Translations under genes and position numbers: made by a program | Part shown: one piece after another, positions 7,346 through 15,945 of the stretch | How positions within the stretch are numbered: position 1 is the stretch's first letter | Layout of the letters: every line of letters begins with the position of its first letter | Notes under the pieces: generated by a model | What the model saw: the letters and a program-made list of their open reading frames with translations, nothing else | The model's database searches: none | What the model was told of the DNA's origin: nothing | Origin: Chitinophagaceae bacterium | Lineage (GTDB): Bacteria > Bacteroidota > Bacteroidia > Chitinophagales > Chitinophagaceae | Assembly (NCBI GenBank): GCA_018061385.1 | Contig: JAGOUF010000003.1 | Span: 1-19,034, forward strand | Direction: 5' to 3' | Length of the DNA stretch: 19,034 nucleotides

Positions 7346-9961
7346 TTAACGTATTAAAACCACCGTTCCTTTTTTGTAAATTACTTTCCCTGTATAGTCT
7401 ATTCCTTGTGCTATAAAAACATAGGTACCATTGGGTTGTTCAATGCCATTGAGTAAACCACTCCAACCTTGTTCAAAAGATGTTGTTTCAAATAGTTGTT
7501 GCCCCCATCTATTATAAATTCTAAAATAATCCAAGTTTTTTATACCAACACCAATGGCTTTTAAAATATCATTCTTGCCATCTTTATTGGGTGTAAATGC
7601 AGTAGGAATATAAATATCGGGCTGGGTACTAAAAATTTTCACTTGTATTTCATCTTCTGCAAAACAACCTTCGGGCATGGTTGCTTTTACTTTATATACA
7701 ATGCTATTGGTTGCAATGTTTAAAGTAGTAATAGGGTTAGCTGCAATTGCATTGTTTAAACCTGTTGCTGGACTCCAAACATAAGTTATACCATTATCAT
7801 AGTTAGAAGTTGCCATTAATTGTAAAGGTTGATTTTTTACAACAGCAGTATCGTTGCCTGCAAAAACAGTAATTGGCGTAAATACTTTTACTAAAATACT
7901 ATCTGTAATTGCTTTAGTGCAACCTAACGTATCGGTAACAGTTAATAAATAAAATGTGTTTTTAGAAGGTGCAGCAATTGGGTTTAAGGTGTTTGAAAAA
8001 GCCAAGCCATTTGAAGGTGTCCAACTAAAAGAACTAGCAGTGATAAAACCATTTAAAAATGCTTTATCCCCAAAACAAATGCTTGTATCTGCACCAGCAT
8101 TGCTTTTAGGATAAGGAGCTACTTTAATAAAAACAGAATCTCTGTCCTCACATTTTCCTAAGTTGGCTTTTACATAATACATGGTACTAATTAAAGGCTG
8201 TACTTGTGGATTTTTTATAGCATCTACAACAGCACCATCAGCTTCGGTCCATAAGTAACCCAAAGCTTTACTACTAGGTTTTAAAGTAACAATATCTGTT
8301 TTACAAATTGAGGTATCTACACCTGCGTCAACCTTAATAAAATCCAATACATTTACTTTAATGGAATCTTTCGTAATACAACTATTTTCATTGAGTGTTA
8401 CATAATAAGTGGTAGTAATTTTTGGATATACAATTGGGTTGTTGGTTTGAGTTTGAATGATATTGTAATTGGGGCTCCAACTAAAAACTCCATTGCCGTT
8501 TGCTATGAGTGGTAAAGAATCAATGCTACAAATTAAAGTATCTTTAAAAGGAAGTAGTAACAAAGGCTTATCGTTGATGACAATTGGCTTTTCAATTATT
8601 TTTTCACAACCTTTGCTACTGCTAACAATTAGTCGAATTGTTCTAGTGCCTTCATTTGGATAGGTGTACAACGGATTTTTTAAAATTGATGTATCTGCAA
8701 TAGTTGTTGATTCGCCAAAATTCCAACGCCATTTATTTACAGTTCCATATGTTGTTTTGGTGGTATCATTAAATTGAAATGGATTTTGAAAACAGCTTCC
8801 ACTAAAAACAAAGCCTGGGTAAAAGCCTGGGTAAACAATTACTCTTGTAGAATCTATTCCTTTACAACCATTTGGTCCAGTAACCGTTAATGTTGCTTTG
8901 TACGTTCCTGTATCGCTATAAATATGAGTAGGATTGGGGGCGTTGGAAATGTTGTTGGACGAATTGGGTTCGCCAAAATTCCAAGTATACGATTGAATGG
9001 CAGAAGAGTAAGATTGGTTTTCGAAATACACTGAAAAATTATCACATTGTATAATTTTTGCAGGAAGTTGTGCATCTACATAATCACAATCTTGCACTTT
9101 TAAAATAAAATCTTTTCTATGCTCTGTAAATTCTTTATTGTTTCTAAATTCTTTAATACAAACGCTAACAACATAAGCACCAACACCTGGTGCAACTCCA
9201 CTAATTACTCCTGTTGAGGGATCAATAGTTGGCCCTGCTAAAGGATCTGTACCACTAAAAGGAGAAACATAAGGAATGGGAACCAACGATAATAAAAAAC
9301 TTGGAGCACTGTTGTTGCTACCAGAACCAGCAGTATACGCATCACAAAAAGAATACATCAAAAAATCGCCATCTTTATCTTCGGCTCCAAAATCTAAAGA
9401 AAATTTTTTGCCTGCACAAACCAATGCTGTATCCTTAATATTAAACTGCGGACTATTGTTAAATTCTCCAGGCAAAGTTGCATTTCCTGGAATTTTTGTG
9501 GTATAAGTAGCACCAATATTGTTGTTACTACCCACAGTGTTTTCAATATTATCAACCCTACAACAACCAGTACGAGCCAATACATAACCTGCATTGTTAA
9601 TTGGTAATTCAATGGTAGCACTATAGTAAGCCAATTCATAACAAACATTTACATTGCCAACCAAACAAGGAAAAGCACTGGTGTTTAAAATAATGGTTTC
9701 AATACCACCAACCATAGGTAGGTTAAGTGTATTTGCTAAAGAACCATTTTCATAAATACCCACATTTACTGCCTCTGATTGTAATGATGGTCCAGTAGAA
9801 TAACAATCTCTAAAAAGCCGTAAGGTTATTTTATATTTTGCTAAAGAAGTAGTATTGCCGGGGCCTAAATATTCATAATACAATTCGCCACCTGCAACAT
9901 GCCTTGCAAGCAACTGTTGAGAGGTGAAAAGAAAAAAAAATATGAAGATGAATTTCTTCAT
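7346..9961 (-). CDS. Secreted PKD/Ig-like repeat protein with type IX type B sorting domain (paralog 2)
   Basis: A predicted secreted or surface protein of 871 residues. Signal peptide at about 1-19 (MKKFIFIFFFLF... LLA); N-terminal domain starting HVAGGELYYEY with Cys-rich features including the family-typical TGCCR at 131-135; Asp-rich DKDGD (195-199); PKD-like domains at about 305-380 (YTWNFGE) and 385-465 (WRWNFGE); Ig-like units at about 466-780; CHU_C sorting tail at 782-871 (YIPTAFTPNKDGKND, YNRWGQ, KKGTVVLIR). Both PKD motifs have FGE where FGD is usual. The tail predicts export through the type IX channel, whose SprA subunit is encoded at the left edge. The gene starts 13 bp after the hydrolase stop, so it is probably co-transcribed with lnt and the hydrolase, and is followed by paralog 1. 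ATG at 9961-9959 sits directly before the signal peptide. Role likely adhesion or surface structure; not provable here. Confidence 0.92.
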   Translation of the reverse strand: MKKFIFIFFFLFTSQQLLARHVAGGELYYEYLGPGNTTSLAKYKITLRLFRDCYSTGPSLQSEAVNVGIYENGSLANTLNLPMVGGIETIILNTSAFPCLVGNVNVCYELAYYSATIELPINNAGYVLARTGCCRVDNIENTVGSNNNIGATYTTKIPGNATLPGEFNNSPQFNIKDTALVCAGKKFSLDFGAEDKDGDFLMYSFCDAYTAGSGSNNSAPSFLLSLVPIPYVSPFSGTDPLAGPTIDPSTGVISGVAPGVGAYVVSVCIKEFRNNKEFTEHRKDFILKVQDCDYVDAQLPAKIIQCDNFSVYFENQSYSSAIQSYTWNFGEPNSSNNISNAPNPTHIYSDTGTYKATLTVTGPNGCKGIDSTRVIVYPGFYPGFVFSGSCFQNPFQFNDTTKTTYGTVNKWRWNFGESTTIADTSILKNPLYTYPNEGTRTIRLIVSSSKGCEKIIEKPIVINDKPLLLLPFKDTLICSIDSLPLIANGNGVFSWSPNYNIIQTQTNNPIVYPKITTTYYVTLNENSCITKDSIKVNVLDFIKVDAGVDTSICKTDIVTLKPSSKALGYLWTEADGAVVDAIKNPQVQPLISTMYYVKANLGKCEDRDSVFIKVAPYPKSNAGADTSICFGDKAFLNGFITASSFSWTPSNGLAFSNTLNPIAAPSKNTFYLLTVTDTLGCTKAITDSILVKVFTPITVFAGNDTAVVKNQPLQLMATSNYDNGITYVWSPATGLNNAIAANPITTLNIATNSIVYKVKATMPEGCFAEDEIQVKIFSTQPDIYIPTAFTPNKDGKNDILKAIGVGIKNLDYFRIYNRWGQQLFETTSFEQGWSGLLNGIEQPNGTYVFIAQGIDYTGKVIYKKGTVVLIR

Positions 9962-9974
9962 AAAAGCAAAATAT

Positions 9975-10772
9975 TTATTTTGAAATAAACTCTAGGAGGT
10001 ATTCATTCATCTCGTTTGTAGCTTCTAACATACCCATGTGCCCCACCTCTTTAAGAACATGAATGTACGAACATTGAGGCAAATAAGTTTGTTGTAAAAC
10101 ATCGTTTAACGGAGCAGCTATATCTTCTGTGCCAAGTATAAACAATACGGGCAATTGTTGATCTTTTAATACGTCGGTTGCATCTGGCCTGTTCATCATT
10201 GCAATTGTATACTGACGTAAGGCTTCTTTTGTAAATTGCTTAGAAGCTTCCATTAAATTTTCTACAACTTCGTTGGATGTTGCTTTGAACTTTGTTCCAA
10301 ATAAATTCGGAATCGTAGTTTTAAAAAAAGCATAACCGCCATATTGTTCAATAATTTCTATACTGCGTAAACGGTTTTGTTTTTTTTCTTCACTATCTGC
10401 AAATGCAGTAGAATGCAATAAACCAAATGCTGATAAATATTTAGGAAAAGCTTTTGCAAAAGCCAATGTAATATAACCTCCCATACTATGACCTAACAAT
10501 GTGCAAGTAGCAATTTTTTCCTGTGCCAACAATGCTTCAATGCATTTAGCATAATCTTGTATAGTAACTGTGTGTTCAACATTTAAAAAAGAGCTATTGC
10601 CACTTCCTGGCAAATCGGGAACAATAAGTTGACAGTGATTTTTTAAATAATCTATTTGAGCATTGAATATTTGGCTGTCTTCTCCATAGCCATGTATGAA
10701 TACAACAGTTTTGCCTTTGCCTTCAATTCTGTAACAGATTGTTGAGTTTAGGAATTGAAATGTTTTTATCAT
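9975..10772 (-). CDS. Alpha/beta-hydrolase fold protein
   Basis: A 265-residue cytoplasmic hydrolase. Visible: oxyanion-region HGYGED (27-32), VPDLPGSGNS (51-60), nucleophile elbow GHSMGG with Ser96, acid Asp217 in LGTED, and His245 in GHMGMLE, giving a complete catalytic triad. The residues after strand 6 (about 120-200) form the helical lid. The substrate could be an ester, lactone or similar; the family is too broad to say. Start: the frame stays open to 10826, but ATG 10772-10770 is preferred because it overlaps the lnt stop as ATGA and begins directly with the first strand (MIKTFQFLNS); the extra 18 residues of the longer frame lie inside lnt and resemble nothing. Co-translation with lnt is therefore likely. 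The next gene, a type IX cargo gene, begins 13 bp later. Confidence 0.9.
   Translation of the reverse strand: MIKTFQFLNSTICYRIEGKGKTVVFIHGYGEDSQIFNAQIDYLKNHCQLIVPDLPGSGNSSFLNVEHTVTIQDYAKCIEALLAQEKIATCTLLGHSMGGYITLAFAKAFPKYLSAFGLLHSTAFADSEEKKQNRLRSIEIIEQYGGYAFFKTTIPNLFGTKFKATSNEVVENLMEASKQFTKEALRQYTIAMMNRPDATDVLKDQQLPVLFILGTEDIAAPLNDVLQQTYLPQCSYIHVLKEVGHMGMLEATNEMNEYLLEFISK
10769..10772 (-). promoter_or_regulatory. ATGA stop/start overlap (lnt to hydrolase)
   Basis: On the minus strand the hydrolase ATG (10772-10770) shares two bases with the lnt stop TGA (10771-10769). This arrangement usually means translational coupling by a terminating and re-initiating ribosome, and it decides the hydrolase start. 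Confidence 0.8.
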
Positions 10773-12352
10773 GCTATTAAATTTTTTTTGAAAAACCTTT
10801 TTTGAATGAGCAATACCCAATTCCACAATAAAAACAACACTCCAATTAAGGAAAAAATTTGGTATAAATAATCGCCATGTTTTACATAAAATGTAAGCAT
10901 AGATTTTTGGGGAATATTGTATTTAATTACTGCAGGTGTATTCCAAGGTTTGCTATTTACAATGTTGCCATATTCATTAATTACTGCACTAATGCCAGTG
11001 TTGGCACTTCTTGCAACCCAACGTCTCGTTTCAATGGCTCTTAATTTTGCATAAGCCAAATGTTGTTTATGTCCTGGAGTATTGCCCCACCAACCATCAT
11101 TGGTTAAAATAGTAATTAATGTAGCCCCCTTTTTTACATACGATGCAACATATTCGCCATAAATACTTTCATAACAAATAACTGGTGCAATTTTAACAGT
11201 ATTGGCAACAAAATTTTTCGATGTAACATCTTTTGCATAACCACCTGTTGTTCCACCAAATTGTTCAAAAACAGGGGCAAGAATATTTAAAAAAGAAGGT
11301 AAGGTTTCAACACCCGGAACGAGTTTGCTTTTTATATAAAATTGTGATGGCGTATTTGCTTTTAAAGCAATGGCAGCATTGTAACTTTCATAATAAAATC
11401 CTTGTGCCGATTTTCTGGCATATTCAGTAGTTTTTTCATTGCCTACAACCTTAAATGTTTCAACACCAGTAACTAAAGTAAGGTTTGGATGTTTTTGTAA
11501 AAAGGCAAATACAGGTTCGTAAATAGGCGTAATTTCTAATTCATTTAAAGAAACTGTTGCACTAAGTGCAGTTTCTGGCCAAACTACAATTTGGGTTGTG
11601 CTATCTATTTCTTTTTCACATAAACCAATCAATATTTCCAATTGCCCTGCAACCGAAATGCTTTCAAATTTTAGGTAGGGGTCAATATTGGGTTGAACAA
11701 TTACAACATTGTTTTTCTTTACTCCCTTAGTGAAACTAATTGCCAATATGCTTGAAATTATCATTGGCACTCCAACAATAATGGCAACTATAACAACACC
11801 AAGAATTTTAATTAAAATAGTGTATTGTTTGAAATTTTTAATTAGTTGAAATAATAAAATATTTACCAACAAAATCCATAAAGTTCCACCACCAATACCA
11901 GTGTATTCATACCATTGAATCCAAGCAATATTGCCTGCAAATACATTGCCTAAGCTTAACCAAGGCCAACTTAACTGCCAGTTTAAATGTATGTATTCAA
12001 ACAACATGCAAAAAGCAATTAATGCAATTGTACCAATGCGATTGCCCATTTTTTGTTTAAACAAAAAATAACCCAGCCATGGTAAACTCATAATTAAACT
12101 ATTGGCAGTTATGGCTAAAATGCTACCCATATCTGTACTGTTCCAAAGCCACCAAGTAGTAAGTGCATTCCAAGTAAAAATGGCTATAAAACTATACCAG
12201 TAAAAGCTGCTTTTTTTGGTGGTTTTCTCTGCAATCCACAATAAGGGAAGCCAAGCAAAAAAAACAAACCAAGTATACGAAGATGGTGGCCAGGCTGTAG
12301 CTAAAAATAAACCAGATAAAATACTAAATGCAATTGGAAATATTTTTTTCAA
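10769..12352 (-). CDS. lnt: Apolipoprotein N-acyltransferase
   Basis: Lnt adds the third acyl chain to the N-terminal Cys of lipoproteins at the periplasmic face of the inner membrane, the last step of lipoprotein maturation. The 527-residue length fits the family. About residues 1-205 hold several hydrophobic helices; 215-480 form the nitrilase-like domain; a last helix lies near 497-516. Catalytic residues are all present: Glu260 (VVWPETALSA), Lys341 (YIKSKLVPGVE) and Cys393 (VICYESIYGE), with TNDGWWG at 417-423. LVPGVE replaces the proteobacterial LVPFGE, which I associate with Bacteroidota Lnt. The start is TTG at 12352-12350: the only in-frame codon upstream before the stop at 12373-12371 that could matter is not a start, and MKKIFPIAFS is a sensible N-terminus. 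First gene of the minus-strand block, divergent from the RelA/SpoT gene with 133 bp between. Confidence 0.95.
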   Translation of the reverse strand: MKKIFPIAFSILSGLFLATAWPPSSYTWFVFFAWLPLLWIAEKTTKKSSFYWYSFIAIFTWNALTTWWLWNSTDMGSILAITANSLIMSLPWLGYFLFKQKMGNRIGTIALIAFCMLFEYIHLNWQLSWPWLSLGNVFAGNIAWIQWYEYTGIGGGTLWILLVNILLFQLIKNFKQYTILIKILGVVIVAIIVGVPMIISSILAISFTKGVKKNNVVIVQPNIDPYLKFESISVAGQLEILIGLCEKEIDSTTQIVVWPETALSATVSLNELEITPIYEPVFAFLQKHPNLTLVTGVETFKVVGNEKTTEYARKSAQGFYYESYNAAIALKANTPSQFYIKSKLVPGVETLPSFLNILAPVFEQFGGTTGGYAKDVTSKNFVANTVKIAPVICYESIYGEYVASYVKKGATLITILTNDGWWGNTPGHKQHLAYAKLRAIETRRWVARSANTGISAVINEYGNIVNSKPWNTPAVIKYNIPQKSMLTFYVKHGDYLYQIFSLIGVLFLLWNWVLLIQKRFFKKNLIA

Positions 12353-12485
12353 AACACTTTTTTTATGTAATCAAAGTTGGTGAGATTCTTCTACAATCAA
12401 TCATAAAAATTACCTACCATTAAAATGTGTAGTTTGCGAATTATTGAAAAAAAATAAATCACAAATTTTCTTACATTCGTAATCT

Positions 12486-14750
12486 ATGTCGCAAGAACTG
12501 AATTTGATGAATGATTTACCGCTTCCAAAGTACACTTTGGATGCCGAACAAGAGAAAAAAGAAATCTTAAGAAATTATAGAAGCCTGTTAAAAGCATTGC
12601 GTCCTAAGTTAAAAAAGGGCGATAAAGAAATGGTTAGAACAGCATTTGAAATGAGTGCCGATGCTCATAAAACCATGAGGCGAAAAAGCGGGGAACCTTA
12701 TATTTTACACCCTATAGCTGTTGCAATGATTTGTGTAGAGGAAATTGGCTTAGGCGTACGTAGCACCATTTGTGCTTTGTTGCACGATACTGTTGAAGAC
12801 ACAGATATTAGTTTAGAAGATGTAGAAAGAGAATTTGGAACTGAAATAGCAAAAATTGTAGATGGACTAACCAAAATTTCAAGTGTAATAGATACCAACA
12901 CTTCTCAACAAGCAGAGAATTTTAAAAAAATATTACTTACGTTAACCGATGATCCTCGTGTTATTTTAATTAAGCTAGCCGATCGTTTGCACAATATGCG
13001 TACGCTAGATTATATGAAAAGGGAAAAGCAATTAAAAATTGCTAGCGAAACTGTTTGGGTATATGCTCCTTTGGCACATAGAATGGGTTTGTACAATATA
13101 AAAACTGAGTTGGAAGATTTATCCATGAAATATATGGAGCCAGAAGCATATAAAGACATTGCAAAAAAATTAGCTGAAACTAAAAGAGAACGGAGTCGAT
13201 ACATCAATGAATTTATTCGCCCCATTAAAGATAAACTAAATGTAAGTGGATTTGATTTTGAAATTCATGGCAGACCCAAAAGCATTCACTCCATTTGGAA
13301 TAAAATAAAAAAGAAAGGTGTAAGCTTTAGTGAAGTGTACGATTTATTTGCCATTAGAATTATTTTAAACTCTGCACCCGAAAAAGAAAAAGAAGAATGT
13401 TGGAAAGTGTACAGCATTATAACTGATGAATATAACCCAAGTCCAGAAAGGTTAAGAGATTGGCTAAGCAACCCCAAAAGCAATGGTTACGAGGCTTTGC
13501 ACACAACAGTAATGGGGCCACAAGGTAAATGGGTGGAAATTCAAATTCGTACAAAACGTATGAATGAAATTGCAGAAAAAGGCTTGGCGGCTCACTTTAA
13601 ATACAAAGAAGGCAATACAGAGGAAGATAGATTTGATAAATGGTTTGGACAAATACGTGAAGTACTTTCTCAAGACGATACAGATAGCGTTAACTTTTTG
13701 CATGATTTTAAAACATCTTTTTTAGCTGAAGAAATTTATGTGTACACACCCAAAGGCGAAGTAAAAATGTTGCCAACAGGAAGTACAGCTTTAGACTTTG
13801 CTTTTTCTATTCATAGTGCAATTGGTAGTAAATGTATTGGTGCTAAAGTGCATCATAAATTGGTACCTATTTCTCATAAATTACGGAGTGGAGATCAAAT
13901 TGAAATTATTACGAGTAACAAACAAAAACCCAATGAAGATTGGTTGAGCATTGTAGTTACAGCCAAAGCAAAAAGTAAAATAAAAGATGCTTTAAAAGAA
14001 GAGAAAAGAAAAATTGCAGACGATGGAAAATATGTGTTACAAAAAAAATTAGAAGGCTTAGGAGCTGCATACAATACTGGGAATATTGATGAAGTTGCAC
14101 AGTTTTATAAGCTCAATTCTCACTTAGATTTATTCTATCAAATTGCAACAAAAGCCATTGATTTAAGAGAGTTGAAAGAGTTTCAAGTATTGGGCGATAG
14201 ATTGGAACATCCAAAACCCAAAGTGGTGATTTCAGAACCCAATACAGAGCAACATCCCAATGTTAAAACCTACTCTAAAAAAGATAGTGAATTAATCATA
14301 TTTGGAGAAAGCAGCGATAAAATTCAATATGCATTGGCCAAATGTTGTAACCCAATTCCAGGAGATGATGTTTTTGGATTTGTAAGCACCGGCAAAGGAT
14401 TAATTATTCATAGAACAACTTGCCCAAATGCTACTCAATTACTGGCCAATTATGGTCATAGAGTGGTAAAAACTAAATGGGCAAAAAACAAAGAAATTTC
14501 ATTCTTAACAGGATTGAAAATTATTGGAATGGACGATGTTGGGGTAATTCATAAAATTACCAATATTATTAGTGGAGATTTAAAAATTAACATTGCTGGC
14601 TTAACTATAGAAAGTGGGGAAGGAATTTTTGAAGGTACTATTAAAGTATTTGTACACGATAAAGAAGAACTAGAAGCATTGGTTGATCGATTGAAATCGT
14701 TACAGGGCATACAAAGAGTAGATCGTTTTGATGCCGAAGAAATTTTGTAA
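12486..14750 (+). CDS. rel: Bifunctional (p)ppGpp synthetase/hydrolase, RelA/SpoT family
   Basis: A 754-residue long Rel enzyme that makes and degrades the alarmone (p)ppGpp in the stringent response. Domain order: HD hydrolase (about 50-200) with His75, the His100-Asp101 pair (LLHDTVED) and Asp166 (LADRLHN), so hydrolysis should be intact; synthetase (about 245-375) with GRPKSIHSIWNK around 262-273, YDLFAIR with Asp286, NGYEALHT (333-340) and Glu351 in WVEIQIRT, so synthesis should also be intact; TGS (about 415-478, IYVYTPKGEV); helical region; conserved Cys cluster (AKCCNP at 618-623, CPNA at 646-649); C-terminal ACT/RRM (about 670-750). ATG at 12486 fits the N-terminal extension. The upstream TACATTCG at 12472-12479 resembles a -7 element with one mismatch. 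Convergent with the next gene, whose stop is 20 bp away; no strong terminator is seen between them. Confidence 0.96.
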   Translation: MSQELNLMNDLPLPKYTLDAEQEKKEILRNYRSLLKALRPKLKKGDKEMVRTAFEMSADAHKTMRRKSGEPYILHPIAVAMICVEEIGLGVRSTICALLHDTVEDTDISLEDVEREFGTEIAKIVDGLTKISSVIDTNTSQQAENFKKILLTLTDDPRVILIKLADRLHNMRTLDYMKREKQLKIASETVWVYAPLAHRMGLYNIKTELEDLSMKYMEPEAYKDIAKKLAETKRERSRYINEFIRPIKDKLNVSGFDFEIHGRPKSIHSIWNKIKKKGVSFSEVYDLFAIRIILNSAPEKEKEECWKVYSIITDEYNPSPERLRDWLSNPKSNGYEALHTTVMGPQGKWVEIQIRTKRMNEIAEKGLAAHFKYKEGNTEEDRFDKWFGQIREVLSQDDTDSVNFLHDFKTSFLAEEIYVYTPKGEVKMLPTGSTALDFAFSIHSAIGSKCIGAKVHHKLVPISHKLRSGDQIEIITSNKQKPNEDWLSIVVTAKAKSKIKDALKEEKRKIADDGKYVLQKKLEGLGAAYNTGNIDEVAQFYKLNSHLDLFYQIATKAIDLRELKEFQVLGDRLEHPKPKVVISEPNTEQHPNVKTYSKKDSELIIFGESSDKIQYALAKCCNPIPGDDVFGFVSTGKGLIIHRTTCPNATQLLANYGHRVVKTKWAKNKEISFLTGLKIIGMDDVGVIHKITNIISGDLKINIAGLTIESGEGIFEGTIKVFVHDKEELEALVDRLKSLQGIQRVDRFDAEEIL

Positions 14751-14770
14751 TTGTGTTTTCTACATTTTCT

Positions 14771-15787
14771 CTACTTTGTTAATTGCTTTAATAACCACAA
14801 TCTTGCAGCTTTTGCTTCAATAGAAGATGCAAATGTTAAAGAAAGTCCATTGCTATTATCTTTATTTTCTTGAATATCTGATGCTGAGTAAGTAGTAGCT
14901 ACACTATATGGCATAGACTCTTTACAATCTAACGTTAGCAAATAAAGTTTAGTTTTTCTTTTGCTTGTAAATGCTTGTTGGTTTAAATAAGCTGAATCAA
15001 CTAAAAAAATTGAAACGGTTCCAAAATCTAGTTTACTTATTTCTATACTTTGGTTTCTAGTTTCTATGTTTTTAGTTTTCAAAGTGTTGGTTTTTTGTTC
15101 CGAACGAAATTGTTTTTTATCAAAATAATATATATAATTTACGTGAGTAGGAATATTTGCCGGAGAAAAGTCATCTTTAGCCGACATATAAAAAGTACTA
15201 AGAGACTTTGCTCCTTGAGTTCTAAAATTTTTTTCAATTAAGTTCATTGCAGAAATTAGCTTTTTCTCATAAGTCTTATCTGCCTTCTTTTGTAAATATT
15301 CTAGTACTGCATTAGCTTCATTGTATGTATTAAAACATAAGCTAATAAAGTTTCTTCTCAAATAATTTTTATTGAATACTATTTCTTTCTTGTTTTTAGT
15401 GTATATAAATATTTCAAAGTAAAAGCCTTTATAATCTTTTAAGTTATAGCTCTTATTTTCCTCTGTTGTTAATGCGTATTTATTTCTTTTAAGTGAGATT
15501 TCATCAAAATCCAAATCATTAATACTTACTGAATATATCTCCGGAGAAGGTTTGTATTTGTTGTTTAATGAATAGGTTTGTTCTTTCATTATTAGCATAG
15601 TATCGCCTACAAGTGTTAGCCATTTTTCAGTAATATAATCGGCAATTGTAGCTTTTGAATGCAAAAATTTCTTTATTCTAAATTGTGGAGTATCAGTTTG
15701 GGTTAGAATTTTTTTAGCCAACGCATCTTGTGCTTGTAATTGGTTGAGTACAAAGGGAGCTATTAAAAAAAGGAGTAGTTTTTTCAT
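14771..15787 (-). CDS. Secreted or periplasmic protein of unknown function, possible internal duplication
   Basis: A 338-residue protein I do not recognise. Seen: a clear Sec signal peptide (MKKLLLFLIA, hydrophobic core, likely cleavage after LQA near residue 19), no lipobox Cys, no membrane helix after it, no type IX sorting tail, so the mature protein is probably periplasmic. It is Lys/Asn/Tyr-rich. Two segments share a pattern: about 84-168 (VSINDLDFDEISL, then strands, then ISLCFNTYNEANAVLEYL) and about 247-338 (IEISKLDFGTVSI, then strands, then LSLTFASSIEAKAARLWL). Each is a strand-rich block closed by an amphipathic helix, so a duplicated small fold is plausible. The gene is flanked by convergent rel and divergent rbfA and appears monocistronic. 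ATG at 15787-15785 sits directly before the signal peptide. Coding status is supported by length and the signal peptide. Confidence 0.85.
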   Translation of the reverse strand: MKKLLLFLIAPFVLNQLQAQDALAKKILTQTDTPQFRIKKFLHSKATIADYITEKWLTLVGDTMLIMKEQTYSLNNKYKPSPEIYSVSINDLDFDEISLKRNKYALTTEENKSYNLKDYKGFYFEIFIYTKNKKEIVFNKNYLRRNFISLCFNTYNEANAVLEYLQKKADKTYEKKLISAMNLIEKNFRTQGAKSLSTFYMSAKDDFSPANIPTHVNYIYYFDKKQFRSEQKTNTLKTKNIETRNQSIEISKLDFGTVSIFLVDSAYLNQQAFTSKRKTKLYLLTLDCKESMPYSVATTYSASDIQENKDNSNGLSLTFASSIEAKAARLWLLKQLTK

Positions 15788-15803
15788 GTGTCAAGGTTTA
15801 GAT

Positions 15804-15838
15804 TAAAAGTAGTAAAATATTCTAAATATCGATACAAA
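15804..15838 (-). promoter_or_regulatory. Candidate promoter for the unknown secreted protein
   Basis: On the minus strand TTTG (15838-15835) is followed after 23 bp by TACTTTTA (15811-15804), one base from TAnnTTTG, 16 bases before ATG 15787. The spacing is slightly long for the Bacteroidota -33/-7 pattern. Pattern match only. Confidence 0.3.
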
Positions 15839-15921
15839 CAATCAATCGGTCAACTTTCATCAAATAGTTTAACCACCCCTTATAAGAACAAACAAGTACA
15901 CATCGCCACTGCATATTTCAT

Positions 15922-15929
15922 TACTTTTG
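15922..15929 (+). promoter_or_regulatory. Candidate -7 element for rbfA
   Basis: TACTTTTG is an exact match to the Bacteroidota -7 consensus TAnnTTTG and ends 16 bases before the rbfA ATG. No good TTG -33 element is visible at the right distance, so support is partial. The divergent gap 15788-15945 is the largest intergenic region of the window. Confidence 0.4.
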
Positions 15930-15945
15930 TTGTAAATTCAGAATT

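Larger units (their letters stand above)
4644..9961 (-). repeat. Tandem gene duplication: two paralogous type IX cargo genes
   Basis: The two neighbouring minus-strand genes (9961-7346 and 7280-4644) share the same domain order and nearly the same length (871 and 878 residues). Protein similarity runs throughout and is strongest in the Ig-like region, for example LPFKDTLICSID and DSIKxNVLDFIxVDAG in both. At DNA level, 5622-5672 and 8321-8371 match over 51 bp with three differences. This is direct evidence of duplication in place, possibly followed by local gene conversion. Confidence 0.9.

Noticed and set aside
9394..9648. 84-codon minus-strand frame inside paralog 2
   Set aside because: Lies wholly inside a strongly supported coding region in a shifted frame; shadow frame.
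10773..10826. 18-residue N-terminal extension of the hydrolase
   Set aside because: It lies inside the lnt 3' end, resembles nothing in the hydrolase family, and the ATGA overlap start explains the gene better.
12472..12479. TACATTCG as a promoter giving a leaderless rel transcript
   Set aside because: One mismatch from the -7 consensus and no TTG at a normal distance; too weak to list as a feature or to claim leaderless translation.
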